This document shows positions 20,366-27,999 of a stretch of DNA of 64,000 nt, piece after piece. Both the position numbers and the translations under genes were made by a program. The stretch comes from Streptomyces rubellomurinus. Lineage in GTDB: Bacteria; Actinomycetota; Actinomycetes; Streptomycetales; Streptomycetaceae. Within the stretch, counting starts at the first letter, position 1. The number at the start of each line of letters is the position of its first letter. The stretch spans positions 25,678-89,677 of the forward strand of contig NZ_JZKH01000027.1 of assembly GCF_000961885.1 (NCBI RefSeq). The letters are read 5' to 3'. The notes beneath the pieces are model-generated. The model worked only from the letters and a program-made list of their open reading frames with translations. It made no database searches and was not told where the DNA came from.

Positions 20366-20779
20366 TCAGGCGTGCGCCGGGAAGAAGATCTTGATCTCGC
20401 GCTCGGCGGACTCCGGGGAGTCGGAGGCGTGGATCAGGTTCTCGCGGGTGATCGTCGCGTAGTCGCCGCGGATGGTGCCGGCGCCGGCCTCCAGCGGGTT
20501 GGTGGCGCCGGCGAGCATGCGGATGCCCTTCACGACCTCCTCGCCCTCGACGATCAGCGCGATCGACGGGCCGGAGGTCATGAACTCCAGCAGCGGCTCG
20601 TAGAACGGGCGGCCGACGTGCTCGGCGTAGTGCTGCTCCAGGATCTCCCGGTCGAAGGTGCGCAGCTCGACGGCGGCCAGCCGCCAGCCGGCCTTGCGCT
20701 CGATGCGGCTGATGATCTCGCCGGCCAGGCCGCGGCGGACGGCGTCGGGCTTGAGCAGGACGAGAGTGCGCTGGGACAC
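20366..20779 (-). CDS. ndk: Nucleoside diphosphate kinase
   Basis: A 137-residue enzyme that transfers the gamma phosphate between nucleoside triphosphates and diphosphates through a phosphohistidine. The active site NLIHASDSPESAEREI has its His near residue 117, and LVLLKPDAVRRGL opens the fold. The length equals that of other streptomycete Ndk proteins when GTG 20779 is used; GGAG sits 8 bases before it. A longer reading from 20839 would add 20 residues without homology. Confidence 0.97.
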   Translation of the reverse strand: MSQRTLVLLKPDAVRRGLAGEIISRIERKAGWRLAAVELRTFDREILEQHYAEHVGRPFYEPLLEFMTSGPSIALIVEGEEVVKGIRMLAGATNPLEAGAGTIRGDYATITRENLIHASDSPESAEREIKIFFPAHA

Positions 20780-20889
20780 GGTGCGTCTCCTGGGGATTCG
20801 GTACGGCGGGCGGTCGGGCCGACGGGCGGGAGCCGACACGGCAGAGGTTACCTTGCGTGCACGGCGTGTCGGCTTGCCGGTCTACACCA

Positions 20890-21246
20890 CTAGGCGCGGG
20901 CGGCGGCGTACGCGGCCTCGGCGGCGGCGCGGGCGGCCTTGAACTCGTCGACCTTGCGGCCGTAGTGCACCGAGCACCACCACAGGCCGGCGAAGACGAC
21001 GCCGAGCCCGAACATGGTCGGCAGCAGGAAGCCGCTGGCGATCAGGCCGATCTGCAGCGCCCAGCCGAGCGGCACCGCGCCGGGGCGGTTGATCATGCCG
21101 CAGAGCGCGATGCACAGGGCCATCGCGATGCCGCTGACCAGCCAGATCGTGCCGGTGGACACGTCGGTGAGCCGCATCGCGACCAGCGCCGCGAACATGA
21201 CCAGGAGCGCTTCGCCGATCAGCGTCGAGGAACAGAGCGTCCTCAT
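20890..21246 (-). CDS. DUF4233-type small membrane protein
   Basis: A 118-residue protein with about four hydrophobic segments (ALLVMFAALVAMRL, IWLVSGIAMALCIALCGM, WALQIGLIASGFLLP, GVVFAGLWWCSV) and an Ala-rich C-terminal helix. The family is found directly after folC in Actinobacteria; function unknown. The ATG at 21246 lies 1 base past the folC stop and GGAGGAAG within the folC end serves as its ribosome site, so the two are translationally linked. Confidence 0.85.
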   Translation of the reverse strand: MRTLCSSTLIGEALLVMFAALVAMRLTDVSTGTIWLVSGIAMALCIALCGMINRPGAVPLGWALQIGLIASGFLLPTMFGLGVVFAGLWWCSVHYGRKVDEFKAARAAAEAAYAAARA

Positions 21247-21247
21247 G

Positions 21248-22645
21248 TCACTTCCTCCCGAGCAGCAGGCGGGCCTCGCCCACCGTGATGACCGAACCGG
21301 TGACCAGCACCCCGGCGCCGCCGAGGTCGCCCTCCTCCTCGGCGAGGGTGACGGCGGCCGCGATGGCGTCGTCGAGCCGCGGCTCGACCTGCACCCGGTC
21401 CTCGCCGAAGACGTCGACGGCCAGCGCGGCGAGCGCGTCGACGTCCATCGCGCGGTGGGTGGAGTTCTGGGTGATGACGACCTCGGCCAGGATCGGCTCG
21501 AAGGCCTCCAGCAGGCCGGCCACGTCCTTGTCCCCCGAGGTGCCGATCACACCGACCAGCCGGGTGAAGCCGAAGGACTCGGTGAGCGCGGAGACGGTGG
21601 CCTGGGCGCCGTGCGGGTTGTGCGCGGCGTCCAGGAGGATTGTGGGGCTGCGGCGCACGACCTCCAGGCGGCCCGGGGAGGAGACGCCGGCGAAGCCCTG
21701 GCGGATCTTGTCCACGTCGAGCTGCCCGCCGCGGGCGCCGCCGACGCCGAAGAAGGCCTCGACGGCCGCCAGCGCGAGGGCGGCGTTCTGTGCCTGGTAC
21801 TCGCCGTGCAGCGGGATGAAGACGTCCTCGTACTCCGCGCCGCCGAGCCCGCGCAGCGTCACCAGCTGGCCGCCGACCGCGAGCTCGCGGCGGATCACGC
21901 CGAACTCCATGCCCTCGCGGGCGACGGTGGCGTCGACCTCGACGGCCCGGCGCAGGATGACCTGGGCGGCGTCCAGCTGCTGCTGGGCGACGACGGCGAC
22001 GGCGCCGGACTTGATGATCCCGGACTTCTCGACCGCGATCTCGCCGGTGGTCTCGCCGAGCTTGTCGGTGTGGTCCAGGCCGATCGGGGTGATCACCGAG
22101 ACGGCGGCGTCGATGACGTTGGTGGCGTCCCACGAGCCGCCCATGCCGACCTCGACCACGGCGACGTCCACCGGGGCGTCGGCGAAGGCCGCGTAGGCCA
22201 TGCCGGTCAGCACCTCGAAGAAGGACATCGGCACCGGCTGCGCCGCGTCGACCATCCGCACGTACGGCTCGATGTCGCGGTAGACCTCGACGAAGCGCTC
22301 CGGGGTGATCGGGGCGCCGTCCAGGCTGATCCGCTCGGTGACGGACTCCACGTGCGGGCTGGTGTAGCGGCCGCTGCGCAGCTCGAAGGTGTTGAGCAGC
22401 TGCTCGATCATCCGGGCGGTGGAGGTCTTGCCGTTGGTGCCGGTGATGTGGATGGAGGGGAAGGACCGCTGGGGCTGGCCCAGGATGTCCATCAGCGCCT
22501 CGATCCGATCGAGCGAGGGCTCCAGCTTGTTCTCCGGCCAGCGCTTGGAGAGTTCCACCTCGACGTCGCGCAGGGCGTCGCCGGCGGAGCCGTCCGCGGG
22601 GCGAAGGGTGTACGGGTTCGGGTCGGCCTTGTCGCTCACGACCAC
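21248..22645 (-). CDS. folC: Folylpolyglutamate / dihydrofolate synthase
   Basis: A 465-residue Mur-ligase-family enzyme that adds glutamates to folate, and in many bacteria also makes dihydrofolate. ITGTNGKTSTARM (P-loop, near residue 68), YTSPHVESVTERI, FFEVLTGMAYAAF and LLDAAHNPHGAQA are all present. Two GTG codons (22645 and 22639) can start it; neither has a clear Shine-Dalgarno, so a leaderless transcript is possible. It is divergent from the GT2 gene. In relatives, valS is its upstream neighbour; here about 5 kb intervenes. Confidence 0.94.
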   Translation of the reverse strand: MVVSDKADPNPYTLRPADGSAGDALRDVEVELSKRWPENKLEPSLDRIEALMDILGQPQRSFPSIHITGTNGKTSTARMIEQLLNTFELRSGRYTSPHVESVTERISLDGAPITPERFVEVYRDIEPYVRMVDAAQPVPMSFFEVLTGMAYAAFADAPVDVAVVEVGMGGSWDATNVIDAAVSVITPIGLDHTDKLGETTGEIAVEKSGIIKSGAVAVVAQQQLDAAQVILRRAVEVDATVAREGMEFGVIRRELAVGGQLVTLRGLGGAEYEDVFIPLHGEYQAQNAALALAAVEAFFGVGGARGGQLDVDKIRQGFAGVSSPGRLEVVRRSPTILLDAAHNPHGAQATVSALTESFGFTRLVGVIGTSGDKDVAGLLEAFEPILAEVVITQNSTHRAMDVDALAALAVDVFGEDRVQVEPRLDDAIAAAVTLAEEEGDLGGAGVLVTGSVITVGEARLLLGRK

Positions 22646-22823
22646 AGTCTACGGAGCGTCGGCGGCGTGTCCCCACGGGGTGAGACGCACCACTTTGCCC
22701 AGCCTTTGCCTGGTGCTCCCAGTTTGCCCGATTTACTATCGATCCAGCGATTTGAGCCACTAGAAAGCATCGATTCGCAACCACGAGGAGCCGCAGACCT
22801 TTGATCACGAGGAGAACCGCGCC
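22646..22823. promoter_or_regulatory. Divergent promoter region folC / GT2
   Basis: It contains three TTTGCC hexamers (22694, 22705, 22723), a -10-like TACTAT at 22734-22739, and two ATCGAT sites. CACGAGGAG occurs twice; the second is the ribosome site of the GT2 gene. The start sites are not resolved. Confidence 0.35.
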
Positions 22824-24257
22824 ATGCCCGACGCTCTGCACGACTGGATCGTCCTCCGCCAGGAGACCGTGGTCCGGTTCGCCTCACTGATCTCCCTGGC
22901 CCTCGTCGGCTACATGGTCTTCGTCTTCGGCCGCTTCCTCGTCTACTGGGCCGGCTCCCGGCACGCCTACCGGCACAACGCGCCCGCCGAACCCGGCGAC
23001 CCCGCCGCCTTCCAGTGGCACCTGGTCATCCCCTGCCGCGACGAGGAGGCCGTGGTCACCCAGACCCTCGACGGCCTGCGCGCCGCCGCCCCCGAGGCCC
23101 ACCTGTGGGTCATCGACGACGACAGCGAGGACACCACCCGCGACCTCGTCCTCGCCGCCGCCGACCGCGACCCGCGCGTCCACCTCGTCCAGCGCCGCCG
23201 CCCGCACGCCCGGATCGGCAAGGGCGCCGCCCTCAACGCCGCCTACCGCGAGATCTCCGCCTGGCTGCCGCCCTCCGCCGACCGCTCCCGCGTGGTGATC
23301 GGCGTCGTCGACGCCGACGGACAGCTCGAACCCGGCACCCTCGGCCAGGTCTGCAATCCCAAGGCCCTCGGCCGCGAGGACACCGGCGCCGTCCAGATCG
23401 GCGTCCGGATGCGCAACGCCGACGACGAACTCCCGCTGCCCGGCCGCGGCCGCGCCGCCAACGCCCTGGCCCGCGCCCTCGTCCGGATGCAGGACGTCGA
23501 GTTCCGGGCCAACAACGCCGGCATGCAGCTGCTGCGCCGCCGCACCGGCAGCGTCGGCCTCGGCGGCAACGGCCAGTTCGTCCGGCTCACCGCCCTCGAC
23601 TCGCTCACCGTCGAGGAGGGCCGGGCCGGCCGCCCCTGGCCCGAGCGCGCCCTGCTGGAGGACTACGAGTCCGGCCTCGACCTGCGCCTGGCCGGCTGGC
23701 GGCTCACCCACGTCACCGAGACCAACGTCTCCCAGGAGGGCCTGATCTCGGTGCGCCGCTTCCTCACCCAGCGCACCCGCTGGGCCCAGGGCAACATGCA
23801 GTGCCTGCGCTACACCGGCCGGGTGCTGCGCTCCCCGCACTACACCCCGGCCGGCAAGGCCGAGGTGATGTACACCTTCCTGCAGCCGGTCGTCTGCGTG
23901 CTGCTCGTCCTGCTCCTCCCCCTCTCGCTCGCCATCACCGCCGCCGGACTGGTGCTCTTCCCCGCCGAGACCGCCGACTTCCAGCTCCGGTACGGGCCGT
24001 GGATGCTGCTCGCCTTCGTGCTCGCCACGCTGCCGATGGTGTTCTGGGGCCTCGCCTACCGCAGGCACGTCCACCCCGACCGCAGCCGGCTCACCGGGCT
24101 GCTCTGGGGCGTCCTGGTCTGGCTGTACGCCTACCACCTCTTCGTGGTCGCGACCCGCGCCGCCGCCCGGATGCTGCTCGGCCGCAACGGCTGGGCCAAG
24201 ACCCGGCGCAACGCCGAGAAGGTCACCGTGGGCGCCCCCACTGCCCTCGAATCCTGA
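22824..24257 (+). CDS. Membrane glycosyltransferase family 2
   Basis: A 477-residue processive-type GT2. One N-terminal helix (residues ~20-42) precedes the catalytic domain with VIPCRDEEAVV, WVIDDDSEDTT, the DAD motif (VVDADGQL near 162), the ED motif (LLEDYESGLD near 278) and the QRTRWAQGN motif near 315. Two or three C-terminal helices follow. This arrangement is that of synthases that polymerise UDP-sugars at the membrane, such as hyaluronan, cellulose or poly-GlcNAc-type enzymes. It sits 35 bases upstream of UDP-GlcNAc 2-epimerase, which suggests ManNAc or GlcNAc as substrate (inference). ATG 22824 has AGGAG 8 bases before it. Confidence 0.85.
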   Translation: MPDALHDWIVLRQETVVRFASLISLALVGYMVFVFGRFLVYWAGSRHAYRHNAPAEPGDPAAFQWHLVIPCRDEEAVVTQTLDGLRAAAPEAHLWVIDDDSEDTTRDLVLAAADRDPRVHLVQRRRPHARIGKGAALNAAYREISAWLPPSADRSRVVIGVVDADGQLEPGTLGQVCNPKALGREDTGAVQIGVRMRNADDELPLPGRGRAANALARALVRMQDVEFRANNAGMQLLRRRTGSVGLGGNGQFVRLTALDSLTVEEGRAGRPWPERALLEDYESGLDLRLAGWRLTHVTETNVSQEGLISVRRFLTQRTRWAQGNMQCLRYTGRVLRSPHYTPAGKAEVMYTFLQPVVCVLLVLLLPLSLAITAAGLVLFPAETADFQLRYGPWMLLAFVLATLPMVFWGLAYRRHVHPDRSRLTGLLWGVLVWLYAYHLFVVATRAAARMLLGRNGWAKTRRNAEKVTVGAPTALES

Positions 24258-24292
24258 GCCCCCTCCCCCACCCGCACCTCCGGAGCACCCCC

Positions 24293-25432
24293 ATGAGCAC
24301 GTGCCTGCCCCCGTCCAGCGTCGCCGTCGTCCTCGGCACCCGCCCCGAGCTGGTCAAGCTCGCCCCGCTGATCCACGAGCTCGGCGACGCCACCCGCCTG
24401 GTGCACACCGGCCAGCACTGGGACGAGGCGATGTCCGGCCGCTTCCTGCGCGACCTCGACCTGCCCCGGCCCGAACTGCTCACCGGCGTCGGCGGCCGCC
24501 CCCGGGCCGGCCAGATCGCCCAGTCCCTCGCCCAGCTCGACGCCGCCTTCGCCGAGGACCGCCCCGCCGCCGTCGTCGTCCAGGGCGACACCAACGCCAC
24601 CCTCGCCGGCGCGCTCGCCGCCAACGCCCGGGAGATCCCGCTGGTGCACGTCGAGGCCGGGCTGCGCAGCCACGACCGGGCCATGCCCGAGGAGCACAAC
24701 CGCGTCATGGTCGACCACGTCTCCGACCTGCTCTGCGCCGCCACCGGCGACAACGTCGCCAACCTGCGCGCCGAGGCGCTCGCCGAGGAGCGGATCGCCC
24801 TCACCGGCAACACCGTCGTCGAGGTGGTCCGCCGCCGGCTGCCGGACGAGACCGCCCGCGCCGCCCTGCTCGCCGCGCACGGGCTGCGCCCCGACGCGTA
24901 CGTGCTGGCCACCGTGCACCGCCCGGAGAACACCGACACCGCCGAGGCGCTCGGCGCCGTCCTCGCCGAACTGGACCGGATCGCCCGCGCCGGCACCCCG
25001 GTGCTGTTCCCGATGCACCCGCGCACCCGGGCGGCCGTCGAACGCTTCGCCCTGGACGGCCTGCTGGCGCACCTGGCCGTCACCGAACCGATCGGCTACG
25101 GCGACTTCCTGGGCCTGGCGAACCACGCCGCGCTCCTGGTCTCCGACTCCGGCGGCGTGCAGGAGGAGTGCACCGTGCTCGGCCGCCCGCTGCTGGTGGT
25201 GCGCCGCTCCACCGAGCGCCCCGAGGCGATGGCGGCCGGCTTCGCCGCGCTGGTGCGGCCCGGCGAGGAACTGGGCGCGCTCGCCCGCGCGTGGCTGTCC
25301 GACACCCCCGAGCGGCTGGCGCGCCTCACGGCCACCCCGAGCCCGTACGGCGACGGCCTGGCCTCGGCCCGGATCGCCGCGCTGACCGCCGAACTCGCCG
25401 AGCCCGCCGGGGCGTTCCTGCGGGCGGCCTGA
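24293..25432 (+). CDS. wecB: UDP-N-acetylglucosamine 2-epimerase (non-hydrolysing)
   Basis: A 379-residue enzyme that interconverts UDP-GlcNAc and UDP-ManNAc. Family motifs are intact: VLGTRPELVKLAPL at the start, VHTGQHWD, VVVQGDTNAT, HVEAGLRSHD, PEEHNRVMVDH, TVHRPEN and SDSGGVQEE. Using ATG 24293 the length is normal for the family; CGGAG lies 8 bases upstream. It is co-directional and closely spaced with the GT2 synthase, so the two probably make a ManNAc-containing surface glycan or teichoic-acid linkage precursor. No other glycan genes adjoin. Confidence 0.92.
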   Translation: MSTCLPPSSVAVVLGTRPELVKLAPLIHELGDATRLVHTGQHWDEAMSGRFLRDLDLPRPELLTGVGGRPRAGQIAQSLAQLDAAFAEDRPAAVVVQGDTNATLAGALAANAREIPLVHVEAGLRSHDRAMPEEHNRVMVDHVSDLLCAATGDNVANLRAEALAEERIALTGNTVVEVVRRRLPDETARAALLAAHGLRPDAYVLATVHRPENTDTAEALGAVLAELDRIARAGTPVLFPMHPRTRAAVERFALDGLLAHLAVTEPIGYGDFLGLANHAALLVSDSGGVQEECTVLGRPLLVVRRSTERPEAMAAGFAALVRPGEELGALARAWLSDTPERLARLTATPSPYGDGLASARIAALTAELAEPAGAFLRAA

Positions 25433-25453
25433 CACCGGGGCGGCCGCTCCCTC

Positions 25454-25459
25454 TTGACA
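25454..25459 (+). promoter_or_regulatory. -35 element of the chitinase promoter
   Basis: A perfect TTGACA lies 6 bases before the DasR-like operator. The -10 is not obvious. It is about 150 bases upstream of the chitinase start. Confidence 0.5.
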
Positions 25460-25464
25460 GCCGG

Positions 25465-25480
25465 ATTGGTCTACTCCACC
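25465..25480 (+). promoter_or_regulatory. Probable DasR operator (dre)
   Basis: ATTGGTCTACTCCACC matches 12 of 16 positions of the dre consensus ACTGGTCTAGACCACT, including the whole left half-site TGGTCTA. It sits just downstream of TTGACA, where a bound GlcN-6-P-responsive DasR would block transcription of the chitinase. Confidence 0.7.
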
Positions 25481-25612
25481 TTGTGAGGCAAGTCCCCTTC
25501 CCCGAGCGGGACTTGAGTTGTCGGTAGCTCCCGCACGCGCACCATCGACACCCCGGACGGCGCTCCACCCCCACCCGGGCGCCGCCGGGCCTCCCCCACT
25601 GGAGATGGAGTC

Positions 25613-27151
25613 ATGCCACCTGCCCGACACCGGCGCCCGCGCGCCGTCCACTCCCTGCTGGCCGGGGCGAGCGCGCTCGTCATCGGCCTGGCCGGGCTCG
25701 CCGTCGCCGGCACCGGCGCGCACGCCGCCGACGGTGAACTGATCGCCAACGGCGGCTTCGAGACCGGCGACCCGAGCGGCTGGACCTGCACCGGCGGCAC
25801 CGTCCAGAGCACCACCGCGCACACCGGCAGGTACGCCCTGCAGTCCACCCCGGGCGGCGGCGACACCGGCGAGTGCACCCAGACCGTCGCCGTGAAGCCC
25901 TCCGCCGGCTACCACCTGAGCGCCTGGGTGCAGGGCTCGTACGTCTACCTCGGCGCCCGCGGCACCGGCGGCGCCGACCCGAGCACCTGGACGAGCTCCG
26001 GCGGCTGGACCCAGCTGAGCACCGACTTCACCACCGGCCCGAACACCACCAGCATCACGGTCTACCTGCACGGCTGGTACGGGCAGCCGGCCTTCCTCGC
26101 CGACGACGTCTCCCTGCTCGGCCCCGGCGGCACCCCGCCCTCCCCGAGCCCGACCGCCACCGCCACCGGCTCACCCAGCCCCACCGCGACGGCCACCGGC
26201 TCACCCAGCCCCACCGCGACGGCCACGGCCACCGCGACGCCGACCAAGCCGCCCGGCCTGCCCAGGCACCTGCTCACCGGCTACTGGCAGAACTTCGACA
26301 ACGGCGCCGCCGTCCAGCGGATCGGCGACGTCCCGGCCGCGTACGACATCATCGCGGTCGCCTTCGCCGACGCCACCGCCACCCGCGGCGCCCTGAGCTT
26401 CACCCTCGACCCGAAGCTCTCCTCCCGGCTCGGCGGCTACACCGACGCCCAGTTCAAGGCCGACATCGCGGCCAAGAAGGCCGCCGGGAAGAAGGTCGTG
26501 CTCTCCATCGGCGGGCAGAACGGCACGGTGTGGGTCGGCGACTCCTCCTCCGCCGCCGCCTTCACCGACAGCGCCTGGTCGCTGATCCAGAACTACGGCT
26601 TCGACGGGATCGACATCGACCTGGAGAACGGGATCGACTCCGCCTACCTGGGCCAGGCGCTGCACGCGCTGGCGGCGAAGGCGGGCAGCGGGTTCGTCCT
26701 CACCATGGCGCCGCAGACGATCGACATGCAGTCGACCGGCACGGAGTACTTCAAGCTGGCGCTGAACGTGAAGGACGTCCTCACCATCGTCAACATGCAG
26801 TACTACAACTCCGGCGCGATGAACGGCTGCGACGGCAACGTCTACTCGCAGGGCACCGAGAACTTCCTCACCGCGCTGGCCTGCATCCAGCTCAAGGGCG
26901 GGCTGCGGCCCGACCAGGTCGGGCTCGGGGTGCCGGCCTCGACCAGTGCGGCGGGCGGCGGGTACGTCAGCCCGAACGTGGTGAACAACGCGCTGGACTG
27001 CCTGGCGAGCGGCACCAACTGCGGCAGTTACAAGCCCGACGCCACCTGGCCGGGCATCGGCGGCGCGATGACCTGGTCCACCAACTGGGACGCCGGCGCC
27101 GGCAACCCGGTCTCGAACACCATCGGCGCCCACCTGCACGCCATGCCGTGA
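25613..27151 (+). CDS. Secreted GH18 chitinase with carbohydrate-binding module
   Basis: A 512-residue secreted enzyme. The arginine-rich signal peptide ends near AHA-AD (residue ~40). A jelly-roll binding module (GELIANGGFETGDPSGW to LADDVSLLGP, about 40-170) is followed by a Thr/Pro/Ser linker and a GH18 domain from about residue 215. The catalytic signature DxxDxDxE is present as FDGIDIDLENG near 334; SIGGQN and MAPQ are the other GH18 motifs. The linker is encoded by an exact 30-bp tandem repeat. The gene stands alone after wecB, with its own promoter and a dre-like operator, as for other chitinases in the DasR regulon. Confidence 0.93.
   Translation: MPPARHRRPRAVHSLLAGASALVIGLAGLAVAGTGAHAADGELIANGGFETGDPSGWTCTGGTVQSTTAHTGRYALQSTPGGGDTGECTQTVAVKPSAGYHLSAWVQGSYVYLGARGTGGADPSTWTSSGGWTQLSTDFTTGPNTTSITVYLHGWYGQPAFLADDVSLLGPGGTPPSPSPTATATGSPSPTATATGSPSPTATATATATPTKPPGLPRHLLTGYWQNFDNGAAVQRIGDVPAAYDIIAVAFADATATRGALSFTLDPKLSSRLGGYTDAQFKADIAAKKAAGKKVVLSIGGQNGTVWVGDSSSAAAFTDSAWSLIQNYGFDGIDIDLENGIDSAYLGQALHALAAKAGSGFVLTMAPQTIDMQSTGTEYFKLALNVKDVLTIVNMQYYNSGAMNGCDGNVYSQGTENFLTALACIQLKGGLRPDQVGLGVPASTSAAGGGYVSPNVVNNALDCLASGTNCGSYKPDATWPGIGGAMTWSTNWDAGAGNPVSNTIGAHLHAMP
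26162..26221 (+). repeat. Two exact 30-bp repeats in the chitinase linker
   Basis: Positions 26162-26191 and 26192-26221 are identical and encode one 10-residue unit (ATGSPSPTAT) twice. Copy-number change would alter linker length in frame. Confidence 0.85.
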
Positions 27152-27161
27152 CCGACCGGGC

Positions 27162-27193
27162 AGGCCCGGGCCGTCAGACCCCGGCCCGGGCCT
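27162..27193. terminator. Bidirectional terminator after the chitinase
   Basis: A perfect 11-bp stem (27162-27172 with 27183-27193) lies just after the chitinase stop and overlaps the end of the convergent gene. Confidence 0.55.
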
Positions 27194-27698
27194 CCGGGAC
27201 CTGCGCGACGACGCCGCCGCGGCGGCGCAACTCGGCGGTGATCTCGGCCAGTTCGCCCTCCGGCAGCAGCGGCAGCATCATCGCGACGCCCTGCAGCAGG
27301 CCACCCAGCAGGAAGGTGGTGTCGGCGGTGGAGGCGACCAGCCCGCGCACCTCGGCCACTTCGCCGGCCGCCACCGCCTCGATCAGCCGGGCGGCGTCGG
27401 CGGTCTCCTCGTCCACCGCCACCGCGCCGGTGTCGGCCGGGGCCCGTCGCGCCATCGCCCGCAGCACCCGGTCGCCGACCTCGGGGGCGTACGCCTTGCG
27501 GACGGCCTCCGCGGCGATCCAGGTGAGCAGCGTGGTCACCTCGCGCTCGGCGTGCTCGGCGATCAGCAGGTCCAGCTCGTGGTCGAACGCGAGCTGGTTC
27601 CCGTGCCGGAAGGCGAGCAGCAGCGTCGCCGCCCTGGCCTTGGCCTCCTCGACCGCCTCGGCAGGCAGTTCGTCGGCCAACTCCTCGGTCACCACCAC
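27174..27698 (-). CDS. Unknown alpha-helical acidic protein
   Basis: A 174-residue soluble protein rich in Ala, Glu and Leu, predicted mostly helical (EEAKARAATLLLAFRHGNQ, DHELDLLIAEHAEREV). I do not recognise a family. There is no signal peptide or membrane segment, although LLGGLLQGVAMMLPLLPEG is hydrophobic. Three GTG codons in a row begin at 27698; the first is used because GGGAGGG lies about 7 bases before it. It lies between the chitinase and valS and appears to be the last gene of the inserted stretch. Confidence 0.65.
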   Translation of the reverse strand: MVVTEELADELPAEAVEEAKARAATLLLAFRHGNQLAFDHELDLLIAEHAEREVTTLLTWIAAEAVRKAYAPEVGDRVLRAMARRAPADTGAVAVDEETADAARLIEAVAAGEVAEVRGLVASTADTTFLLGGLLQGVAMMLPLLPEGELAEITAELRRRGGVVAQVPEARAGV

Positions 27699-27942
27699 GC
27701 CGTGCCCTCCCGTCCGTCGCCCAGCAGAACGCTCCGCGGAATAATCCCGCCGCGGAAACTCCGAGCACACCGTACACAGCCGACCTGGAAACTTCCGCGA
27801 ACGCGCGCGGGCAAGACCGGAATCAATTCGCTCGGAATAAGACCTCACCCGGTCCAGGATGAATATTCGCCGGAAGGGAGCAATGTTGCTGAGCTAATCG
27901 GGCGAACGGAAACCGCACCGGCACCGCCGCCCGTGAAAACGC

Positions 27943-27985
27943 CCGAGGGGCCGCACCCCGCGCGAAGCGGAGTGCGGCCCCTCGG
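27943..27985 (-). terminator. valS terminator
   Basis: A perfect 14-bp stem (27943-27956 with 27972-27985) with a 15-base loop lies 15 bases after the valS stop. The remainder of 27699-27999 shows a somewhat AT-richer stretch (27720-27900), likely the promoter of the gene at 27174-27698, and no gene. Confidence 0.75.
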
Positions 27986-27999
27986 AGGCCCCGGGAGGC

